From DASUPK01 sp963848955 (lineage in GTDB: Bacteria; Actinomycetota; Thermoleophilia; Solirubrobacterales; 70-9), in assembly GCA_963848955.1 (NCBI GenBank), contig CAWKFQ010000024.1, forward strand, positions 389,038 through 453,037: DNA of 64,000 bases. The letters are read 5' to 3'. Positions within the stretch are counted from its first letter, which is position 1; every line of letters begins with the position of its first letter. A program made the position numbers and the translations under genes. Of the stretch, positions 45,857 to 54,262 are shown piece by piece. The notes below the pieces were generated by a model, which worked only from the letters and a program-made list of their open reading frames with translations, was not told the origin of the DNA and made no database searches.

Positions 45857-46594
45857 ATGAACAAGGAAGAGCTAGAGCGCTATCTGGCCGAGGGCCTCTC
45901 CCTCGAGCAGATCGGGAAGCGCGTCGGCCTAGAGAAATCGACCGTGAGTTACCACCTGAAGAAGCATGGCCTCGAGGCTGTGAACAAGGGCAGGGCGGCG
46001 AACCGAGGTGGCCTAGCTGAAGAAACGCTACAAGCGCTTGTTCAAGAGGGTGTGAGTCTGAGTGAGATGGCGCGCCGGTTGGATCGAAGCATCTCAACCG
46101 TGCGTTACTGGCTTCGCAAGTACGGATTCTGGCCGCTGCCCGCGGGCCGTCGTAGGACCGAGGCTCGCCGAGCGCGAGAGCAGGGGCTCAAGCGGGTTGA
46201 GTTGGAGTGCCGCCATCACGGGCGCGCCGAGTTCGTGCTGGAAGTCAGGCGTTACCGGTGCCTGAAGTGCCGCCGAGCAGGGGTAATCAGGTGGAGACGC
46301 AGCGCCAAGCTGCGACTCGTCGAGGAAGCCGGTGGGAAGTGCGTGCTTTGTGGTTACGACGAATTCGCTGGGGCACTTCAGTTCCACCACGTGGACCCGA
46401 AACAGAAGGGATTTGGCCTCGCGATGCGTGGCTTGACCAGATCGATTGAGGAGCTTCGCCGGGAGGCCGCAAAGTGCGTACTGCTTTGCGCGAACTGCCA
46501 TGCGAAGGTCGAATGGGGCTCCGCAACGCTCCCAGCCGATGCCCTGCGATCGGTCTTGAAGGGAGGACTGGACGGTAATCTTGGTGGTGCTTGA
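45857..46594 (+). CDS. HNH endonuclease-like protein with two helix-turn-helix repeats
   Basis: A 245-residue protein. Two similar HTH units occur at residues 1-40 (GLSLEQIGKRVGLEKSTVSY) and ~55-92 (GVSLSEMARRLDRSISTVRY), then a basic region with a Cys-x2-Cys (RCLKC), then an HNH domain: CVLCGYDEFAGALQFHHVDP and LLCANCHAKVEW. The HTH-HNH arrangement resembles free-standing homing endonucleases of phages and actinobacteria. It lies directly upstream of tRNA-Asn, between dnaG and the tRNA. Target and mobility are unproven. Confidence 0.75.
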   Translation: MNKEELERYLAEGLSLEQIGKRVGLEKSTVSYHLKKHGLEAVNKGRAANRGGLAEETLQALVQEGVSLSEMARRLDRSISTVRYWLRKYGFWPLPAGRRRTEARRAREQGLKRVELECRHHGRAEFVLEVRRYRCLKCRRAGVIRWRRSAKLRLVEEAGGKCVLCGYDEFAGALQFHHVDPKQKGFGLAMRGLTRSIEELRREAAKCVLLCANCHAKVEWGSATLPADALRSVLKGGLDGNLGGA

Positions 46595-46622
46595 TTAGGA
46601 CCTAACAAGCGGGTGTATACGG

Positions 46623-46695
46623 TCCGGGGTGGGCCATTTGGTAGGCCAGCACACTGTTAATGTGCCGCATGTCGGTTCGAGTCCGACCCCCGGAG
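46623..46695 (+). tRNA. tRNA-Asn (GUU)
   Basis: A full cloverleaf: acceptor TCCGGGG/CCCCGGA, D arm GGCC/GGCC, anticodon stem GCACA/TGTGC with loop CTGTTAA (anticodon GTT), T arm GTCGG-TTCGAGT-CCGAC, discriminator G. CCA is not encoded. Confidence 0.93.
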
Positions 46696-46708
46696 CTCTC
46701 GAAGCGAC

Positions 46709-47941
46709 CTAGTGATGAGCCGGCGAAAGCTGGCTCTTCTGCTTTCGGGCGATGTTCTCTATGGCCTCCGCGGCAGCAACCGCGCCGTCGTGCGTGTCCG
46801 ACCACGCGGCAAGCTCAAGGGCCTTCGCCAGGAACCGCTCCTCACCGAGTAGCCGCCGGGTTGCCAAGCTGATCGACCGCCGCGACAGCAGCCGTCGCGG
46901 CACCGACAGACCCGCACCCGACCAGGCCACTCGCGCCGCGTTCTCTCCCATGTCCCCGACCGACGGGCAGACGAGCAGCGGCGTCCCCGCGGCCAGCGCC
47001 CTCGCCACCGTCCCGTGCCCGCCGTGGCAGATCACCACGTCGGCCGCCGGCATCGCCTGCGAGTAGAGCATCCAATCGAGCAGCACCGCATTCCCAGGCA
47101 CCTCGATCGGCCGCTCCGGCCGGTGCCTGTTGGTCGTCGCCAGCACCCGCACCGGCTCGTCGGCCAACGCATCCAGCGCCACCCGCAGCAGCTCGCACTC
47201 CGGATCCTGGGACGTGCTGGGGGCGATCACCACCAGCGGTCCATCGCCTTCGGGCAGCGGCACCTCCTCACCCGGCAGCTCGAAGAACAGCGGCCCTGTA
47301 ACCCGGACGTGCGCCGGCCACTCGCGCGGGTACTCCAGCTGCGGCAACGTCGCCACGATCGCCAGCAGCTCACTGATCCCGCCGTGGAACCGCTCGATCG
47401 GTCCCAGCCCCAACCGGGCCCGGGTCTCGTTGAGCTCGTCTCGTCCCTGACGCAGCCCCATCGCGAGCAGCGGCCCCGTCGCCCGCCATCCCAGCCGCCC
47501 CACCGCCGTCCGCGGCGGCCGCAGCCCCAGCGAGTACATCGGCATTCCCGGCTGCTGCACGGGATAGACGTGCGGGATCAGGGTGGCGTGCGGCACCCCG
47601 GCCACCTCCGCCGCGAGCGTCGGCGCCAGGGTCAGGATGTCGCTCACCACCAGATCCGGTTCGAAGTCATCCATCAACTGGGCGAGCGCCCGGGCGGCAG
47701 CCGCTGCCGTCTGCCCATCGGGCGTGTCCGGTCCGGGCGGCGGATACACCGTGTACTCCTGCGCCCCGGTAAAGGCGAGCCCCTCGGCCTCCACCGGGTC
47801 CCGCCACCGTTCCCAGGTCTCGACCAGCACGTCGTGTCCCCTGCGACCGAGCTCTCGCGCGAGCGCGATCGCCGGGAAGGCGTGCCCCGGATCGCCGAAG
47901 GCGGCAACCAGCAACCGCAGCTCTCGGTCTGAACGGCCCAT
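46709..47941 (-). CDS. UGT/MGT-type glycosyltransferase (GT1)
   Basis: A 410-residue macrolide-glycosyltransferase-like enzyme. The N-terminal acceptor domain has AAFGDPGHAFPAIALARELG and the C-terminal nucleotide-sugar domain has VLLDWMLYSQAMPAADVVIC followed by HGGHGTVARALAAGTPLLV, the GT1 donor motif. Likely acceptors are small hydrophobic metabolites or lipids. It ends just after tRNA-Asn on the opposite strand and is divergent from the 47980 gene, both with -10-like boxes close to their starts. Confidence 0.87.
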   Translation of the reverse strand: MGRSDRELRLLVAAFGDPGHAFPAIALARELGRRGHDVLVETWERWRDPVEAEGLAFTGAQEYTVYPPPGPDTPDGQTAAAAARALAQLMDDFEPDLVVSDILTLAPTLAAEVAGVPHATLIPHVYPVQQPGMPMYSLGLRPPRTAVGRLGWRATGPLLAMGLRQGRDELNETRARLGLGPIERFHGGISELLAIVATLPQLEYPREWPAHVRVTGPLFFELPGEEVPLPEGDGPLVVIAPSTSQDPECELLRVALDALADEPVRVLATTNRHRPERPIEVPGNAVLLDWMLYSQAMPAADVVICHGGHGTVARALAAGTPLLVCPSVGDMGENAARVAWSGAGLSVPRRLLSRRSISLATRRLLGEERFLAKALELAAWSDTHDGAVAAAEAIENIARKQKSQLSPAHH

Positions 47942-47954
47942 TGCGCTGACCCTA
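47942..47954 (-). promoter_or_regulatory. Leaderless-type -10 box for the GT1 gene
   Basis: TAGGGT at 47949-47954 (reverse strand), 7 nt, then ATG 47941. Only ~12 nt separate it from the opposing box at 47967. Confidence 0.5.
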
Positions 47955-47966
47955 CGGGGTAGGCGG

Positions 47967-47979
47967 TATCCCTTGATGG
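47967..47979 (+). promoter_or_regulatory. Leaderless-type -10 box for 47980 gene
   Basis: TATCCC at 47967-47972, 7 nt, then ATG 47980. Confidence 0.4.
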
Positions 47980-48516
47980 ATGGCAAAGCGCCGCAACAAC
48001 GCCCAACGCCTCCGCAATGCCGTCTACGCCCTGCCGGGCCGTACCAAGGCGGCCATGCTCCGCGGCATCCGCGCCAACCGAGTGATCGTCGGCGCCTACG
48101 TGGACAAGCGCGGCGGCGTCTGCCCGATGCTCGCCGCCCACCGCAACGGCGGCCGCACCAACTTCGGCACCTTCGCCCGCGCCTGGGACTCCTACACCGG
48201 CGCCAACCAGCGCAAGCCCCGTCGCGCTTCCCGCCGCGAGGTCCGCACCCTCGAGGGCTATCTCGAGATGGCGCTCATCCGCGACGGCATCGAGCTCGAC
48301 ACCGAGACCCACCCTGACCGCCCACTCGCGGAGGAGGTCCGAGACGTCCAGGCCACCCGCCGCCGTCTCGCCGAGGCCGACGCTCGCCAGGGCTCCGACG
48401 TCAGCGTCGAGGACGTGCTCACCACGGCCTACGGCGAGCACTCGCCCGCCGAGGACTCCGCCGAGACCCGGGCCTCCAAGCTCGACCAAGCAGACGCCGA
48501 ACGAGCAGACGCCTGA
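47980..48516 (+). CDS. Conserved hypothetical basic protein
   Basis: A 178-residue soluble protein. The N-terminus is basic (MAKRRNNAQRLRNAVYALPG), the middle has GAYVDKRGGVCPMLAAHRNG and TNFGTFARAWDSYTG, and the C-terminal third is acidic and probably helical. No known domain is recognised. The basic half with paired Arg suggests nucleic acid contact, which is only an inference. Confidence 0.65.
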   Translation: MAKRRNNAQRLRNAVYALPGRTKAAMLRGIRANRVIVGAYVDKRGGVCPMLAAHRNGGRTNFGTFARAWDSYTGANQRKPRRASRREVRTLEGYLEMALIRDGIELDTETHPDRPLAEEVRDVQATRRRLAEADARQGSDVSVEDVLTTAYGEHSPAEDSAETRASKLDQADAERADA

Positions 48517-48526
48517 CCCACCGGGC

Positions 48527-48538
48527 TACCTTGCGCCC
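48527..48538 (+). promoter_or_regulatory. Leaderless-type -10 box for the GT2 gene
   Basis: TACCTT at 48527-48532, 6 nt, then GTG 48539. Confidence 0.4.
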
Positions 48539-49482
48539 GTGAACCGGGCGCCATCCCACCAGCCCTTCGTCTCAGTGATCGTCCCCGTCCGCGACGGCGA
48601 GTCAACGATCGGCGACGGCCTGGATTCCATCCTCGCCACGGACTACCCAGCCGACCGCCGGGAGATCCTGGTGATCGACAACGGCTCCAGGGATGCCACC
48701 GCCGCCCTGATTCAAGCCCGGCCCGTAACGTACCTGCGAGAGGCCAAGCGCTGGCGTCTCCAACGCCCGTAATCGCGGCATCGCCGAGAGCCGTGGCGAA
48801 ATCCTCGCGTTCGTCGACGCAGACTGCCTGGTCGAGCCGCAATGGCTCACCGAGCTGGTCCGCCCTTTCGAGGACCCCGCGGTCGGCAGCGTCGGCGGCG
48901 ACCTCCAGCACGCGCCCCCGACCACCGCGGCCGAGCGCCAGGCGGCTCGCATGCTCGGCAACTGGCAGCGCTTCGCTTTCACGCTCCAATCCCCCCTACC
49001 CGATCACCGCGAACGCCGCGTATCGCCGCGACGTCCTCGACCGAATCGGCCCATTCGACCCCCACATGAGCCGCGCCCAGGACGTCGAACTCGGCCTCCG
49101 CTTCCAGGAGGAGAGTGGCCTTCGGCTCGCCTACGCCGAACGGGCGACCGCCCGCCACCGTCACCGCTCCACCCAGCGCGGCTTCTTCCGCCAGCAGTTC
49201 GGCTGGGCGTATGGAGCCGGGCTGGTCGGCGCCAAGTTCGAGGCCATGGGCGGCCACCCAGTCACGCCTCCTCGGATCCGCGATCTCATCCGCCCGCTAC
49301 AGGGGCTCGGCATCGTCATCTGGGTCGGCCTCCGCCGCCGCGGCCGGCGCCAGTGGATCGAGGACGCCTGGTTCGACTTTCTCCGCCAGCTCGCCTGGTG
49401 GACCGGCGCTCGCATCGGACTCCGCCGCGGCGCCCGGATCTGGCGACTCAGCCCAGAGGCCGAGCCCGAAAGCTCAACCTAG
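48539..49482 (+). CDS. Family 2 glycosyltransferase, frameshifted
   Basis: An inverting GT2 enzyme of ~314 residues. VSVIVPVRDGESTIGDGLDS opens the GT-A fold, LVIDNGSRDAT follows, then after a shift near 48755 EILAFVDADCLVEPQWL (the DxD metal site), and after a second shift near 48995 YPITANAAYRRDVLDRIGPF and RAQDVELGLRFQEE. The C-terminus is Arg-rich with a weak membrane segment. The acceptor is unknown. It is convergent with the next SDR gene (9 nt overlap). Confidence 0.8.
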
Positions 49483-50214
49483 TTCGGGCGTATCCAGCGT
49501 GTCCCCCGGCCGCAGGAAGAGGATCTCGGGGACCATGCAGTTCGGGGAGGTCCGCAGCAGGAAGCGCACGCCCTCCGCGATGTCCTCGGGCCGGATCATC
49601 GCCTCGGGCGCCACCTGACCCCTGACGAACTCGGTCATCGGCGTGTCGACGAACCCCGGCGCGAACGCGGTCACCTGAACCCCCTGGCCCGCGATCTCCT
49701 TTTGGGTCGCCTGCGAGAAGCCGATCACCGCCGCCTTGGTCGCGGAGTACACCGACAACCACGGCTGACCGGACTTGCCGGAGATCGAGGCGGTGTTCAC
49801 CAGCAGCGCCTTGCCGTGCTCGGCACCGGCCTCGCGCAGCATCGGCAGGCACTCGCGCGTCATCAGGATCAGCGCGCGCAGGTTCACCCCCAGCTGCATA
49901 TCGACGTACTTGGTCGTCAGCGCGTGCATCTCCTCGCCGATGCCGACGCCCGCGTTGTTGATCAGCACGTCCAGCCGCCCGTACGTCTCCCGGTGCGACT
50001 CGACGAGCGCGTTGAGGTTCTCCTCATCGGCCATGTTCGCCGGCACGCTCTGAACCTCGAGCCCAGCCGAGCGCAGATCCTCGGCGGCCGCCTCCAGCTT
50101 CTCCGGGCGCCGGGCGGACACGGTGAGGCCGTATCCGTCCTCTCCGAGCGCGCGGGCGATCGCCAGCCCGATCCCGCTCGAACCGCCAGTGATCAGGGCC
50201 GCCTTCTCCGCCAC
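49474..50214 (-). CDS. Short-chain dehydrogenase/reductase (SDR)
   Basis: A 246-residue SDR: ALITGGSSGIGLAIARALGE, INNAGVGIGEE, Ser in NTASISGKSG and Tyr-x3-Lys in SVYSATKAAVIG. The C-terminus ends LFLRPGDTLDTPELG. GTG 50214 is chosen because a strong GGAGGAG lies 6-12 nt upstream; the longer open frame to 50271 adds a Glu/Cys-rich stretch foreign to the family. Confidence 0.88.
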   Translation of the reverse strand: MAEKAALITGGSSGIGLAIARALGEDGYGLTVSARRPEKLEAAAEDLRSAGLEVQSVPANMADEENLNALVESHRETYGRLDVLINNAGVGIGEEMHALTTKYVDMQLGVNLRALILMTRECLPMLREAGAEHGKALLVNTASISGKSGQPWLSVYSATKAAVIGFSQATQKEIAGQGVQVTAFAPGFVDTPMTEFVRGQVAPEAMIRPEDIAEGVRFLLRTSPNCMVPEILFLRPGDTLDTPELG

Positions 50215-50318
50215 TTTCTCCTCCTCTTCGCAGCATGAATCGGGTTGCGCCTCGGCTTTCGCCTGCGGCACACCCTCTCTTTAATCGCGGGCGGCACCCT
50301 ATCGGGGCCATCTCTACG

Positions 50319-51309
50319 ATGCCGCCCGTGTCCAGAAAGACCATCGCCGCAGCGACAGCACTCGCCGCCACCGTCGCGCTGGTCGCCGGCTGCGGCGGCT
50401 CCGACAACGGCACGGGGAGCCGCAGCAAGCCCGCCCTCGCCGGCCACCGACTTCCCCGCCCCGCACGGCGCAAGCCTCCAGCAGGTCCTGCTCTCGGCCT
50501 CGAAGGGCCAGCAGGGCCCGGTGGTCGCGCCGGCGGCCGCGATGTTCTACGTCGGCACCAACCGCTTCCCGTTCGGCGTCTTCACCGCAGGCCGCGACCA
50601 GGTCACGGACGCGCAGGTGGCCATCTACGCCACGCCCGGCAAGAGCCCGAGCGGACCCGCGATCGGCCCCTTCCCGGCCCGGATCGAGGACCTCACCACC
50701 AAGCCAGCCTTCCGCGCCAAGACCACCGCCGACGATCCAAGCGCGGCACAAGTCGCCTACGTCAGCGACGTCCCGCTGGACAAGACCGGTCCGTGGGCGT
50801 TCGGCGCGCTGATCAAGACCGGCGACTCCTACCAGTACAGCCTGCTGCCGAGTCCACACCCGGTAGGCCAGTATCCGGCCCCGCAGGTTGGCCAGCCGGC
50901 CCCGGCCGTGCACACCCTGACCGTCGGCCAGGTCTCCGACGTCTCCCAGATCGACACGCGGGTCCCGCCCGACGACATGCACAACGACGACCTGGCCAAC
51001 GTCCTGGGGAAGAAGCCCGTCGTTCTGCTCTTCGCGACGCCCGCCCTCTGCCAGAGCCGCGTCTGCGGTCCCGTCACCGACGCCGCCGAGCAGGTGAAGC
51101 AGGAGTTCGGCGACCGGGTCGCCTTCATCCACCAAGAGGTCTACAACAACAATCAGATCAACGACGGCCCTCGCCCGCAGATGACCGCCTTCGGCCTACA
51201 GACCGAGCCATGGCTGTTCGTCATCGACCGAACGGGCAAGGTGAGCGGCGTGCTTCAGGGTCCGTTCAGTGTCCAGGAGCTCGAGGCGGCCGTCCAGAAG
51301 GTGGCCTGA
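50319..51309 (+). CDS. Secreted lipoprotein with thioredoxin-like C-terminal domain, frameshifted
   Basis: ATG 50319 opens a lipoprotein signal (AATALAATVALVAGCGG, lipobox Val-Ala-Gly-Cys). After a shift near 50445 the frame gives a beta-rich N domain (VVAPAAAMFYVGTNRFPFGV) and a C-terminal thioredoxin-like domain: KPVVLLFATPALCQSRVCGP, a Cys-x4-Cys, then FIHQEVYNNNQI and QTEPWLFVIDRTGKVSGVL. The Cys spacing is wider than the thioredoxin CxxC or SCO CxxxC. An extracytoplasmic thiol or copper-handling role is possible. Confidence 0.78.
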
Positions 51310-51344
51310 GGGCACCGCCCCTATCGCTCCGAGCCCCGACCGGA

Positions 51345-51357
51345 TAGAAATAGCCGG
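51345..51357 (+). promoter_or_regulatory. Leaderless-type -10 box for the Hpt gene
   Basis: TAGAAA at 51345-51350, 7 nt, then ATG 51358. Confidence 0.4.
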
Positions 51358-51726
51358 ATGAACGATCCGGAGCTCCTGACCATGCTGGCCGCCGAGGCCG
51401 AGCGGCGAAGCCCGACGATCATCACCGGCGTCGAGGAGCTCGCAGCATCCGGGGACACGAACTCGGGCCGCATCGAGGAGCTCCGAATCGAGGTGCACGG
51501 TCTCAAGGGGGCCGCCCTGGTGGTTGGCCAGGAGCGGCTCGCCGAGCTGGCCAAGCGGATCGAAACATTCCTTGCCGGCTGCGTGGACTCCGGGAGCATC
51601 AATCCCACCAGCGCCGCGGCAGTCGTGACCGCGACGAGCGCCTTCGCCGAAGGGGCGCAGGCCGCGGCCGAGGGAGTGGGGGAGCCCTCCTCGGTCGGCG
51701 ATTCGATGGAAGCCCTGGACCGCTGA
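51358..51726 (+). CDS. Hpt domain protein (histidine phosphotransfer)
   Basis: A 122-residue helical protein. EVHGLKGAALVVGQERL matches the Hpt signature H-x-LKG, with the phosphorylatable His near residue 48. It would pass phosphoryl groups between hybrid kinases and response regulators; no partner is adjacent. The C-terminal 25 residues are Gly/Ser-rich. Confidence 0.72.
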   Translation: MNDPELLTMLAAEAERRSPTIITGVEELAASGDTNSGRIEELRIEVHGLKGAALVVGQERLAELAKRIETFLAGCVDSGSINPTSAAAVVTATSAFAEGAQAAAEGVGEPSSVGDSMEALDR

Positions 51727-51729
51727 CGT

Positions 51730-52071
51730 TCAGTCCGCATGGTGGAGAGCGAACGCCACCGCGCCGATACCCATCCCGGCCATCACCAGCCAAGCCGGGA
51801 TCAGCCAGCCGGCGACCTCGGCCACCCGCAATGACGGCCGCCGGTATCCCGGCACGATAAGCGCGACGATGCTCGCGAGGAACACCACGGCGGCGAACGC
51901 CACCACCGGTGCCGCCACCAGCGTCCGGGCCGGCGCGTCGACCTCGTCCTCGAAGCTTCGGCCGAGATCCGACGCAAGCACCGCCACCACGGCGATTATC
52001 ACCAGCGAGCCATAGAGCGCGCCGAACAGGGGCCACGTAAAGGTCTGATCCTGCTCATCGAGCTCCTCCAT
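51730..52071 (-). CDS. Small three-helix membrane protein
   Basis: A protein of 113 residues with three hydrophobic segments (FGALYGSLVIIAVVAVLAS, LVAAPVVAFAAVVFLASIVA and LIPAWLVMAGMGIGAVAFAL) and an acidic N-terminus. It is not recognised. Convergent with the Hpt gene, with a TAGATT box 6 nt before the start. Confidence 0.6.
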   Translation of the reverse strand: MEELDEQDQTFTWPLFGALYGSLVIIAVVAVLASDLGRSFEDEVDAPARTLVAAPVVAFAAVVFLASIVALIVPGYRRPSLRVAEVAGWLIPAWLVMAGMGIGAVAFALHHAD

Positions 52072-52083
52072 CCGACGAATCTA
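52072..52083 (-). promoter_or_regulatory. Leaderless-type -10 box for small membrane protein
   Basis: TAGATT at 52078-52083 (reverse strand), 6 nt, then ATG 52071. Confidence 0.4.
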
Positions 52084-52115
52084 TCCCGGCGGATGGGGCC
52101 CATACACGGGCCGCG

Positions 52116-52156
52116 GGGCCGGTAGCTCAGTGGTCAGAGCAGCGGACTCATAACCC
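52116..52156 (+). pseudogene. tRNA-Met 5' half, copy 1 (att-site scar)
   Basis: Matches the first ~42 nt of the intact tRNA-Met at 55697 through the anticodon loop (CTCATAACCC), with one base missing in the D loop. The sequence then diverges completely. Confidence 0.85.
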
Positions 52157-52163
52157 CCGAGTG

Positions 52164-52187
52164 CGCCAGACCTTGGCGAGTTTTTTT
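52164..52187 (+). terminator. Rho-independent terminator after tRNA-Met scar 1
   Basis: CGCCA-GACCT-TGGCG stem-loop, AG, then seven T. Confidence 0.7.
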
Positions 52188-52223
52188 CTGAGGCAGCCGA
52201 TTTCCCGGGGCTCGGCCGCGAGA

Positions 52224-52236
52224 TACTGGGCGGGCG
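52224..52236 (+). promoter_or_regulatory. Leaderless-type -10 box for NTF2-like gene 4
   Basis: GATACTGG with TA at 52224, 13 nt before ATG 52237, in a context shared with 23860-23882. Confidence 0.45.
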
Positions 52237-52656
52237 ATGTCGGAGGAGAACTTGAAGGCGGAGCGGGAGGTGACGCTGCGGGCCTACGAGGCCTGGAACG
52301 CCAGAGACTTCGATGCCTGCATAGCGCTCGTCGACCCGGAGATCGAATGGACTTTCTCCCTGGGTGCTCAGATGCCCGGAACCGACGATGTCTATCGCGG
52401 CCACGAAGGGGTCCGCAGGTTCTGGAGCGAGTTCATCGATCCCTGGGAGAGCCTCCGCATCGAGATCACCGACACGCGCGAGGCCGGAGACACTCTCGTC
52501 GCCTTCGACAAGTTCCACGGTGTAGGCATGGGCAGTGGGGTGGAACTCACTGTGCCTTTCGTCCATCTGATGACTTACCGGAACCGCAAGCTGCTCAGGT
52601 TCAGGGCCTATGCCGACCGAGACGAGGCCCTCGAAGCCGCCGGGCTGTCGGAGTAG
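52237..52656 (+). CDS. NTF2-like (SnoaL fold) protein, MSEEN family, copy 4
   Basis: A 139-residue paralogue of the 23883-25594 array: MSEENLKAEREVTLRAYEAW, CIALVDPEIEWTFSLGAQMP, then ELTVPFVHLMTYRNRKLLRF and DEALEAAGLSE. It shares the promoter-like 5' context of copy 1. It is the only intact gene between the first two tRNA-Met 5' halves. Confidence 0.8.
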   Translation: MSEENLKAEREVTLRAYEAWNARDFDACIALVDPEIEWTFSLGAQMPGTDDVYRGHEGVRRFWSEFIDPWESLRIEITDTREAGDTLVAFDKFHGVGMGSGVELTVPFVHLMTYRNRKLLRFRAYADRDEALEAAGLSE

Positions 52657-52659
52657 TCG

Positions 52660-52760
52660 GTGACGGACGGGATCGTCGAGGTCCTCCGTCGGGTCTACAC
52701 GCTCGCTGAGGCCCGAGGAGTCGAGGGGCTTTGGAGCTCGCAACCGATGACATCGTCTGT
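52660..52760 (+). pseudogene. Truncated, frameshifted copy of NTF2-like gene 3
   Basis: After a divergent start, the segment around 52705-52757 is nearly identical in DNA to the 25202 gene (codons for LAEARGVEGL and beyond). One T is missing in the run after GGGGC (CTTT versus CTTTT), and homology stops after the codons for ATDDIV. It is a 5' fragment transferred between the two loci. Confidence 0.7.
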
Positions 52761-52847
52761 CGAGCCGGAGTCGCCCACTGCTCGCTCGATCACCCCCATC
52801 GACCCGCGGGCCGAAACCCGCATAGGCAAGCGATAATCGCAGTACGC

Positions 52848-52886
52848 GGGCCGGTAGCTCAGCTGGTCAGAGCAGCCGACTCATAA
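52848..52886 (+). pseudogene. tRNA-Met 5' half, copy 2 (att-site scar)
   Basis: 39 nt matching the intact tRNA-Met from its first base to CTCATAA, with one G to C change before the anticodon stem. A GATAAT box at 52832-52837, 10 nt upstream, may be the old tRNA promoter. Confidence 0.85.
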
Positions 52887-53299
52887 ACGTTCCCGCTGCC
52901 TCAAACGGACTTGGCATAGGAACACGGAATCCCGCCTGTACAGCCTGATTCAGCCTCTAGCCGGCCCTCGAAATATCGGCGGATCTAGGTGGATCAGGGT
53001 CGATTTCGGCAGACAGACAGGCGACGAGGTCCCTGAGACTCACCTGCGTACCCAGAGCAATCAGGGACTGTTCGAGAAGGAAGGTCAAGGCCTGACGAGT
53101 GACTTGTGGGGGCGACTGTTTCCCCACAGGAACAGAGCAACATCGGAGCTGCTCCTTAGGTCGGTGCAGTGAGGGCGCTCGTTCGTCGGTGGCCCGGCGC
53201 GTCCTCGCTTCACCAACAGCTACCTCCTCCGGGGGAAGGGGCACGCCTAGAACGCTGACTCAAACAATTCGTTGGCTAGCTGCTTGGGGGTCGAGGGGC
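52887..53299. other. 413 nt without a supported gene
   Basis: The stretch follows the second tRNA-Met scar. A reverse-strand open frame at 52957-53244 (95 codons, LTFLLEQSLIALGTQVSLRD) has no recognisable family or good start context. I cannot support a gene here. Confidence 0.4.
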
Positions 53300-53656
53300 T
53301 CACTCGAACATCTCGGTGGTGTCCGTCAGGGCAAGCAGTCTCGTGACCACCTCATGTCTCGAGGGGACGAAGCTGAGTCGACTGCCGGCCCGCCTTCTAT
53401 TTCGCTTGATGGCATCCAGGAAAACACCGAGGGCGGTGGAGTCAATGAAGGAGAGCGACGATAGGTCCACGACTATCCGACCGATCTCGGTTTTTTCGGC
53501 GTCACGAAGCGTGGTATCAAGCCGGTCAGCCGTCGAGAGATCGATCTCTCCGACGACAGCGACAGTCACCGAGTCCCAATCGCGCTTTGACTTGATATCC
53601 GCTGGCTTGACCCTCAAATCAGGCGAGCTGGCGTTCGAGCGGTCGTTATGTCGCAT
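53300..53656 (-). CDS. STAS-domain anti-sigma factor antagonist
   Basis: A 118-residue SpoIIAA/RsbV-like protein. VTVAVVGEIDLSTADRLDTT is the first strand-helix unit, and VVDLSSLSFIDSTALGVFLD contains the Ser (FIDS) that a partner switching kinase would phosphorylate. No RsbW-type kinase or sigma factor is adjacent. GGAGA lies before ATG 53656. It is divergent from the XRE gene across an AT-rich intergenic region. Confidence 0.85.
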   Translation of the reverse strand: MRHNDRSNASSPDLRVKPADIKSKRDWDSVTVAVVGEIDLSTADRLDTTLRDAEKTEIGRIVVDLSSLSFIDSTALGVFLDAIKRNRRRAGSRLSFVPSRHEVVTRLLALTDTTEMFE

Positions 53657-53928
53657 TGCGTCTCCTTCCCCTTTCCTTCTCTCGCAGGGCCCCGGTAGGT
53701 CAGTGCCCGTGTGGTGCTCGAGCTGGGCTGCTTAGCCGTGTGCTGGCGATCCAGCTGATCGCCGTGATCCACGAGGTGACTCATCTGTTCTCCTTCGCTA
53801 GCTCACGTAAGACGTTCTAGCACTCTGATTGAAAGTACACAGATCTATACATATGTTTCAAACAAAGACGGGAAATGCATATGACACCGAATCCCGCCGA
53901 CCTCCCAGCCCATCTCGCGCCGGTCGGG

Positions 53929-53941
53929 TAGAACTGCGGGC
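53929..53941 (+). promoter_or_regulatory. Leaderless-type -10 box for the XRE regulator
   Basis: TAGAAC at 53929-53934, 7 nt, then ATG 53942. The preceding ~150 nt are unusually AT-rich for this window. Confidence 0.45.
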
Positions 53942-54262
53942 ATGAAGGCCGAGGAGGTTCCGCGTCCCCTGCTCCCCTGGCTGGGGCGCGCCTGTCGCCA
54001 GGCGCGCGAGGAGGCGAACGTCAAGCAGGTCAAGATCGCGGCTGCGATCGAGGTAAACCAGGCGACGATCGCGCGCTTCGAGGAGGGCACCGCCTGGCCG
54101 CGGCAGCCGGAGGAGGTGCTGATGGCCTACGCGAGCGAGCTCTTCATGGACGTGCGGCTGCTCTGGCTACACGCCTTCGTCCTCTGGATCGAGAACGAGC
54201 CGGTCCTCGACAAACAGAGCCAGGAGGAGATTCGGGCCGCGCTCAAGCGGCTCAAGATCTAG
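53942..54262 (+). CDS. XRE-family HTH regulator
   Basis: A 106-residue protein. The HTH is at residues ~14-65: GRACRQAREEANVKQVKIAA followed by IEVNQATIARFEEGTAWPRQ. The C-terminal half is helical (LLWLHAFVLWIENEPVLDKQ) and may dimerise. Such single-domain regulators are common on mobile islands. Confidence 0.82.
   Translation: MKAEEVPRPLLPWLGRACRQAREEANVKQVKIAAAIEVNQATIARFEEGTAWPRQPEEVLMAYASELFMDVRLLWLHAFVLWIENEPVLDKQSQEEIRAALKRLKI

Noticed and set aside
53845..54090. Reverse open frame overlapping the XRE gene
   Set aside because: Composition is that of an antisense shadow; the forward HTH protein is clearly coding.
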